A DNA stretch of 64,000 bases, taken from CAVZVW01 sp963778845. GTDB taxonomy: Bacteria > Actinomycetota > Actinomycetes > Actinomycetales > Kineosporiaceae. The notes below the pieces were generated by a model, which was not told the origin of the DNA, searched no databases, and worked only from the letters and a program-made list of their open reading frames with translations. The stretch's first letter is position 1, and each line of letters starts with the position of its first letter. Where the stretch lies: NCBI GenBank assembly GCA_963778845.1, contig CAVZVW010000009.1:1116001-1180000 (forward strand), read 5' to 3'. A program made the translations under genes and the position numbers. Shown here in pieces: positions 59,729-64,000 of the stretch.

Positions 59729-60700
59729 TCAGCTGCGGGGGTGCGCCCGGTAGTAGTCGCGCCAGACCAGCTTGTACACCGGGACCCAGCGAGGAATCGA
59801 GCGCACGCCGGGGATGAAGGGAACCAGGGCCAGCACCAGCGACAGGAGCATCATCAGGCCCCAGATCAGGGCGTCGGCGTTCGGTTCCCACGACGTGGTG
59901 AACGGCGGCACCTGGTACCAGAACGTGTACAGCCACAGCCACGCCTGACCTGGGTAGCTGCCCGTCTCGTTCATCATGCCCCACTGCTCGCCGGTCAGGT
60001 GCTGACCGTTGGCGGCGTCCTCCAAGAAGGTGCCGTCGGCGAGGAAGAGCATCGGGCGGGTGTAGTCGGTCTGGAAGAAGCCCGTGCTCTCGTCGACGAG
60101 CTGGCTGTCCAGGGCACCCGTGGTCGCCATCTCCAGCAGGCTCGTCGTGAGCTTGGGCACGGGCCCGTAGTCGCCGTCAGCGACCTTTGTCGGATCGCCG
60201 TCCGGAGCCGCCGCCAGCGCGTCGGCGTACGCGGTGGCCCACTTCGTCTGCTGGTCGGGGGGCGCTGCCTTCCACAAGGCCAGAGCGGCCGTGAGGTCGG
60301 GGCTGGGGGGCAAGGCGCTGAGCGGCCCGATGACGAAGTCGTTCGGCGGGTCGATGGGCACCCGCACGCCGGCCCACTTGGCCAGCTTGAGCGGGCCGAT
60401 CTTCTGACCCTCGTCAGCGCTGTTGTACGGCGGGCCGTACGTCGCGCTTCCGCTCGTGCCCGCGAGCTCGGCTGCGGCGGTGGCGGCGAAGTCGTTGGGC
60501 TTGCCCTGCGCCCAGCTCTGCAGCGTCAGCCCCTTCTCGTCCGGCGAGGAGAACACGGCGGCGAGAATTGCGGTCAGGAGCGCGACGACCGCGAGGGCGG
60601 CGACGAACTCCTTGACGACGTCGTACTCGCGCATCGGCCCACGCCACTTGGCGCTGGCCGACTTCGGCGCCTTCGGGGCGCTGGTCGTCGTCGTGGCCAT
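59729..60700 (-). CDS. Membrane protein of the cytochrome-b operon, unknown subunit
   Basis: 323 aa. One N-terminal helix (EFVAALAVVALLTAILAAVF) after a Lys/Ala-rich tail, a large outside domain (about residues 50-255, with a GPPYNSADEGQKIGPLK segment) and a C-terminal hydrophobic pair (ALIWGLMMLLSLVLALVPFIPGV). Occupies the position of subunit IV in cytochrome b6f, but lacks the PEWY motif and I recognise no family. Its ATG overlaps the cyt b stop by TGATG, so both are made together. Confidence 0.75.
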   Translation of the reverse strand: MATTTTSAPKAPKSASAKWRGPMREYDVVKEFVAALAVVALLTAILAAVFSSPDEKGLTLQSWAQGKPNDFAATAAAELAGTSGSATYGPPYNSADEGQKIGPLKLAKWAGVRVPIDPPNDFVIGPLSALPPSPDLTAALALWKAAPPDQQTKWATAYADALAAAPDGDPTKVADGDYGPVPKLTTSLLEMATTGALDSQLVDESTGFFQTDYTRPMLFLADGTFLEDAANGQHLTGEQWGMMNETGSYPGQAWLWLYTFWYQVPPFTTSWEPNADALIWGLMMLLSLVLALVPFIPGVRSIPRWVPVYKLVWRDYYRAHPRS

Positions 60701-61353
60701 CACGCACCCGCCTTCTTCTCGTAGTTGCCGTCGTCGTCCACACCGATCGGTGGGGCGACGCCGCGGCGCCGGACGAGCACGACGTGGAAGACGGCGAGCA
60801 GGCCGACGACCAGCGGCAGAAGCGTCACGTGCCAGAGCAGCATCTGCCCGACGTCGAGGACGTTCCAGAACGCGCCCGCACCCGTGGAGTTGATGCCGTC
60901 CTTGGCCTCGCTGGCGATCCACTGGGAGTCGAAGTTCGTCTGGACCAGGTAGCCGGTGAAGGCCGTGGCGATGGACACGAGGAACGACACGACCCCGGTG
61001 ACCCAGGTCAGGGCGCGGTGGCCCCGCCATGCCGCCATGAAGAACTTGCCCCAGAGGTGGATGACCATGAAGAAGAAGAAGAGCTCGACGCTCCACAGGT
61101 GGAGGCTGTTGACGAAGTGGCCGAAGGAGCTCGTGTGCCACCACGTCGGCCCTGCGACGGCGAGCGCGCCGCCGGTGAGCAACGAGATGAGGAGTGCCGC
61201 GATGGTGAGCACCCCGAACACGTAGATCCACGAGGCGACGAAGGCCGGCTGCTCCGACGGCAGGGCCTGCTCGACGGGGATCGACTCGAGCGTGCGGGCT
61301 CGCAGCCGGCGCGTCCAGCTGGACGACGCCTCGGCCTCGACAGGGGCGCTCAC
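60700..61353 (-). CDS. Cytochrome b N-terminal (b6-like) subunit
   Basis: 217 aa, four helices. Heme ligands His85 and His99 on helix B (14 apart) and His175 and His190 on helix D (15 apart). The 15-residue spacing on helix D is typical of b6 type rather than mitochondrial cyt b. The C-terminal half of cyt b is absent, and no Rieske or cytochrome c gene is in the window. GTG 61353 overlaps the stop of the 57-aa small gene (GTGA). Probably quinol-oxidising, but the electron acceptor is unknown. Confidence 0.85.
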   Translation of the reverse strand: MSAPVEAEASSSWTRRLRARTLESIPVEQALPSEQPAFVASWIYVFGVLTIAALLISLLTGGALAVAGPTWWHTSSFGHFVNSLHLWSVELFFFFMVIHLWGKFFMAAWRGHRALTWVTGVVSFLVSIATAFTGYLVQTNFDSQWIASEAKDGINSTGAGAFWNVLDVGQMLLWHVTLLPLVVGLLAVFHVVLVRRRGVAPPIGVDDDGNYEKKAGA

Positions 61354-61523
61354 TGCTTGCTCCCGCCCGGGAAGGGGATGACGAGGGCGAGGATGAATAC
61401 AGCGATCATGGAAAGGATGACGACCAGGTTCGCCACCGATATCTGGATGACTCCCAGCGTGAGGTAGTGACCAGGCCCGTTCAGGTTGACGGCCGACATG
61501 GCCGCGGAGAGCGGCTGGTACAT
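61350..61523 (-). CDS. Small membrane protein of the cytochrome operon
   Basis: 57 aa, too short for most gene callers: MYQPLSAAMSAVNLNGPGHY then one transmembrane helix (LVVILSMIAVFILALVIPF) and SKQ end. GGAAGGAAT lies upstream of the ATG. It overlaps the cytochrome b start by 4 nt (GTGA). Codon use and tight overlap suggest it is real, a small subunit analogous to those of b6f. Confidence 0.7.
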   Translation of the reverse strand: MYQPLSAAMSAVNLNGPGHYLTLGVIQISVANLVVILSMIAVFILALVIPFPGGSKQ

Positions 61524-61888
61524 GCAGGATTCCTTCCCTGGCCTTCACGCAGGACCGTTGGTGTCCGGTGCCTCTCGGCGCCGGAGGGCGGTGGAAGACC
61601 CTTGGCGGTATGTGCGGCATCACGCTTTCTCGTAGGGGCTACGAGGATGGCGGGACGTATGTCCTCACATGATCATCATTGACCTTACGTTTACCGTACG
61701 TAGAGGTTCCGTAGAGACACCTCCGACTGATGGTGACCCAGCGATCACCTAACGCTGACCTTCCGCACCGAGCCTCACATGGCGGACCACGCGCAGTGAC
61801 CGAGAGGGTTACGGCGAACGCTACCGCTCCACCGCGCCTACGTCCCGTCCCAAGCGGTCGTTTCCGCACATTTTCAACGACCTGCCCG
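61524..61888. promoter_or_regulatory. Promoter region of the cytochrome operon with direct repeats
   Basis: This 365-bp gap has no gene. It contains an AT-richer segment with CGTAGAG direct repeats at 61699-61705 and 61710-61716, 11 bp apart (one helical turn), TTACGTTTACCGTACGTA with inner ACGT dyads, and ATGATCAT (61669-61676). These suggest binding sites of a regulator for the operon on the minus strand. Exact promoter not assigned. Confidence 0.45.
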
Positions 61889-62425
61889 TCACCGGCCCTC
61901 CGCGCGCGCCGACGCGGTGACCTTGATCCGGAACCCACCGGGCCAGGGGGCGACGACGAGGCCGCCGAGCTGCACGGGGACGTGGGCGGACAGGGTCACC
62001 TGCGCGGTGCGGCCATCCGGGGTACCCGTGGGCTCATCGACGCTCAGACCGTCGAAACGCGCCGCGGCCGGCGACCTCCGAAGGTAGCCCTGCACGCTGG
62101 ACTCGACTGACTGGTCCGACACCGGCACGCCTCCCGGCGCGCCCCCCGGCGGGCCCGCCTGCGCGCCTCTCGACCCGACTCCTGGCACGTCCGCGGGCAC
62201 GTGCTCGGCCACGCCCTGGGGGACGCCACCCCCCGCCGGGTCGTAGAAGCGCGCGGGGTCCAAGGCGCTCGCCGCGTGCAGGGCCGCGCCGTCGGCCAGG
62301 GCTGCCAGACGGTTGCGCTGCAGGTGGATGGCGGTCGCGCTGACGACGACCGTGACCAGTGCCAAGCACACGACGACCTCACCGAGGACCAGGAGGAGCA
62401 GCTGGCCGGCGTCGTCGCGACTCAC
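61889..62425 (-). CDS. TadG-related pilus assembly protein
   Basis: 178 aa. One N-terminal membrane helix (LLLLVLGEVVVCLALVTVVV) followed by IHLQRNRLAALADGAALHAASAL, the mark of Tad-associated TadG/Tad-like proteins, and a variable outer part. GTG 62425 is preferred as it begins the usual RDDxGQ sequence. Last gene in the visible Tad cluster. Confidence 0.75.
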   Translation of the reverse strand: MSRDDAGQLLLLVLGEVVVCLALVTVVVSATAIHLQRNRLAALADGAALHAASALDPARFYDPAGGGVPQGVAEHVPADVPGVGSRGAQAGPPGGAPGGVPVSDQSVESSVQGYLRRSPAAARFDGLSVDEPTGTPDGRTAQVTLSAHVPVQLGGLVVAPWPGGFRIKVTASARAEGR

Positions 62426-62541
62426 GGTCGAGGCTCGCACCACGCTGCCGACTCTCGGTAGCGCCCGGGGGCGCGCGGGTGCCGCCCGGCCGAGCGATGG
62501 CACCGCCCGGCCCCGGCATGACTCCGGTCCTCGGCGGGGGC

Positions 62542-63021
62542 TCACTCGGGGGGCCCTTCGGCGAACTCGTCGACGGTGAGCACGGCGGTCGAGCGCACCC
62601 GCACGCGGGCCGGGAGCATCCGATCGACGACGTCGGGCACCCCGGGCAGCACGACGTCCACGGCGACCGTCACGCTCACCCAGCCGCCTGGGGTCAAGCA
62701 CGGGTCGGCCGAGCAGACCACGACCGTGACGTCCTGGGGATGGACGTCGAAGCCCTGGTCGGCCAGCCCGAGGCGGACAGCGGTTGCCGCACGAGCCCAC
62801 CCTTGCCCCTGCGACGACGCCGTGACCAGGGAGCGTGCGGCCTCGCGCGCCGACCCGTCCACGGCGAACGACGCCGCCTGGATGCGGGCGACGGCCACGA
62901 TGAGGTAGACGACGGGGAGGAGCAGCACCACCCCGAGCGTGACGAGCTCGACGACCGCACTGCCCGCATCGGCGGGAGGGGCGCCGTCCCAGCCGAGGCC
63001 GGTGACACGTCGGGTCCTCAC
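62542..63021 (-). CDS. TadE-family pseudopilin
   Basis: 159 aa with DAGSAVVELVTLGVVLLLPVVYLI, the conserved Glu in the membrane helix of TadE-like pseudopilins, and a DGSAREAARSL segment. Starts GTG 63021, overlapping the next TadE stop by 4 nt. Part of the Tad (Flp) pilus machinery. Confidence 0.85.
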   Translation of the reverse strand: MRTRRVTGLGWDGAPPADAGSAVVELVTLGVVLLLPVVYLIVAVARIQAASFAVDGSAREAARSLVTASSQGQGWARAATAVRLGLADQGFDVHPQDVTVVVCSADPCLTPGGWVSVTVAVDVVLPGVPDVVDRMLPARVRVRSTAVLTVDEFAEGPPE

Positions 63022-63395
63022 GGCGGCTCGTCGAGGGCATGCCCGCTCACGGCGATGGTTCCTGCGGACAGGCTGAAGCCCAACGCCGGGATCGGGGCGC
63101 GGACCCGCACGACGACGGTGTTGACGTCGCCGACCTGCTCGCGCTCCGCCGTCACGTCGACCGCGAACCGCGCAGACAGGTCGGCGGCGACGAGCGTCCG
63201 CGTGCGCTGCGCCGCGTCCGCCGGGCCACGGTCGGCCAGTGCGCCGTAGCGGGCCCCTTCCGTCGCGCAGTCGATGAGGCTGTTGCGGACGTGCAGGACG
63301 ACGCCGAGCTGGACGACCCCGATGAACACCACCGTCAGCATCCCGCCGACGAGCGCGAAGTCCACAACGGCGCTGCCGGCGTCGCGGCGGGTCAG
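63018..63395 (-). CDS. TadE-family pseudopilin (second)
   Basis: About 125 aa: RRDAGSAVVDFALVGGMLTVVFIGVVQLGVVLHVRNSLIDCATEG (shown to motif level) with the typical Asp in the helix. The start is unresolved: no ATG or GTG fits; a CTG at 63395 overlapping the small gene stop is possible, or initiation inside that gene. Overlaps the downstream TadE by 4 nt. Confidence 0.7.
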   Translation of the reverse strand: MTRRDAGSAVVDFALVGGMLTVVFIGVVQLGVVLHVRNSLIDCATEGARYGALADRGPADAAQRTRTLVAADLSARFAVDVTAEREQVGDVNTVVVRVRAPIPALGFSLSAGTIAVSGHALDEPP

Positions 63396-63559
63396 CTGCC
63401 GACCACCCGGTCGATCGCCGTGCTGAAGACCTCGCTGAGCTTGGGCCCGGCGACCGCCCACAGCGTGAGCACCAGCCCGGCGGTCATGAGGGTCACGAGC
63501 ACCCAGCCGGGGACGTCGCCCCGGTCCGGCTTCTCCTGCGTGATCTCGGTTGTGTACAC
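63392..63559 (-). CDS. Small Tad-cluster membrane protein (pilin-like)
   Basis: 55 aa, GTG start at 63559 with AAGGGG upstream. The PGWVLVTLMTAGLVLTLWAV helix and a KLSEVFSTAID tail resemble small Flp-cluster proteins. Overlaps the next TadE reading frame by TGA. Too short for most gene callers. Confidence 0.65.
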   Translation of the reverse strand: MYTTEITQEKPDRGDVPGWVLVTLMTAGLVLTLWAVAGPKLSEVFSTAIDRVVGS

Positions 63560-63670
63560 AGCTGCCCCTTTCGTCAGTCATGAGTTCGCGGAACGCGGCG
63601 CCGCCCGCCGCCTCCGGTTGCCACAGCTGCGGGTACGGCGTCTTCGGTCGGGGCGGGCCCTGCCGCGGCG

Positions 63671-64000
63671 TCACAGGTTCAGGTCCAGCACAGCCAGGCC
63701 GGGGTAGACGGCGAAGAGCACCGTCACCGGCAGGATGAGGAAGACCACCGGCACCATCATCAGCAGCTCCTTGCGACCCCCGACCTCGATCAACCGACGT
63801 CGTGAGAGCTCGCGGACATCCTGGGCCTGGGCTCTGAGGACCTCTGCGAGCGGCGTGCCACGCTGGATCGCCACGACGACGCCGTCGACGAAGCGGGCGA
63901 GGCTGGGCAGTCGCGTGCGGGCGGCCAGTGCCTCGAGCGCCTGCACCAGGGCGGCGCCCGCCCGCACCTCCGCCAGGGTGCGTTCGAGCTCGCCGGCGAG
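63671..64000 (-). CDS. TadC-like inner-membrane protein (5' end beyond window)
   Basis: Visible C-terminal about 110 residues: LARFVDGVVVAIQRGTPLAEVLRAQAQD, RKELLMMVPVVFLILPVTVLFAVYP, which match GspF/TadC-family platform proteins of Tad pili. The remainder lies to the right of the window. Upstream genes should be TadA/TadB. Confidence 0.8.
   Translation of the reverse strand, partial: LAGELERTLAEVRAGAALVQALEALAARTRLPSLARFVDGVVVAIQRGTPLAEVLRAQAQDVRELSRRRLIEVGGRKELLMMVPVVFLILPVTVLFAVYPGLAVLDLNL

Overview
The window reads as chromosome from a very GC-rich actinomycete. Nearly every real gene uses G or C at third codon positions. The tmRNA tag reads ANTSRTDFALAA. A decaprenylphosphoryl-arabinose gene set (ubiA-dprE1-dprE2), a SAM-IV riboswitch, F420-type and DUF3039/DUF3618/DUF2017/DUF4287 families and a Tad pilus cluster all point to Actinomycetia, probably Micrococcales; the family is not resolved. 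There is no prophage, IS element or CRISPR array.

Layout. 1-5.3 kb: a KimA-type potassium permease (cut by the left edge) diverges from kdpDE, with no kdpFABC. 5.3-5.9 kb: a non-coding stretch with a long inverted repeat and a truncated response regulator. 5.9-10.1 kb: a one-carbon operon of dimethylglycine-dehydrogenase-like flavoenzyme plus both ETF subunits. 10-21 kb: surface or secreted hydrolases, a SAM-IV-controlled cysteine-desulfurase-like gene, a PHP protein, an F420-type oxidoreductase broken by several indels, a lipoprotein deacetylase, a frameshifted P450, GroES-like, DUF3618, Bcp and tRNA-Leu(UAG). 21-32 kb: a sulfite-oxidase-like enzyme and the conserved actinobacterial block rdgB-rph-MBL-murI, then DUF2017-clpS and pncB-pncA (NAD salvage). 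32-45 kb: FAD-linked oxidase, Lrp-type regulator, amidohydrolase, group III PLP decarboxylase, MFS exporter, YqgE, VanZ-like, a GGDEF-EAL protein, an HtrA-like protease and a PAP2 protein. 45-50 kb: the ubiA-dprE1-dprE2 arabinan precursor operon. 51-59 kb: the ssrA-smpB-M23-ftsX-ftsE division and ribosome-rescue block with a RIO kinase and prfB. 59-62 kb: a compact cytochrome-b6-like operon with two poorly known partners. 62-64 kb: Tad pilus genes running off the right edge.

Two features stand out across the window. First, many short tandem arrays (periods from about 9 to 58 bp) sit between genes or in linkers, and a core element related to GATCGTGAGACA recurs at three intergenic loci. Second, several conserved genes (rph, pncB, the P450, the F420-type enzyme, a DUF4184 remnant) carry single-base indels, mostly extra bases in short G or C runs. 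That pattern fits consensus sequencing errors at least as well as real pseudogenes. The most biologically interesting candidates are the split cytochrome-b6 operon, the KimA/KdpDE module, the dispersed repeat family and the DprE1 lacking the benzothiazinone-target cysteine.
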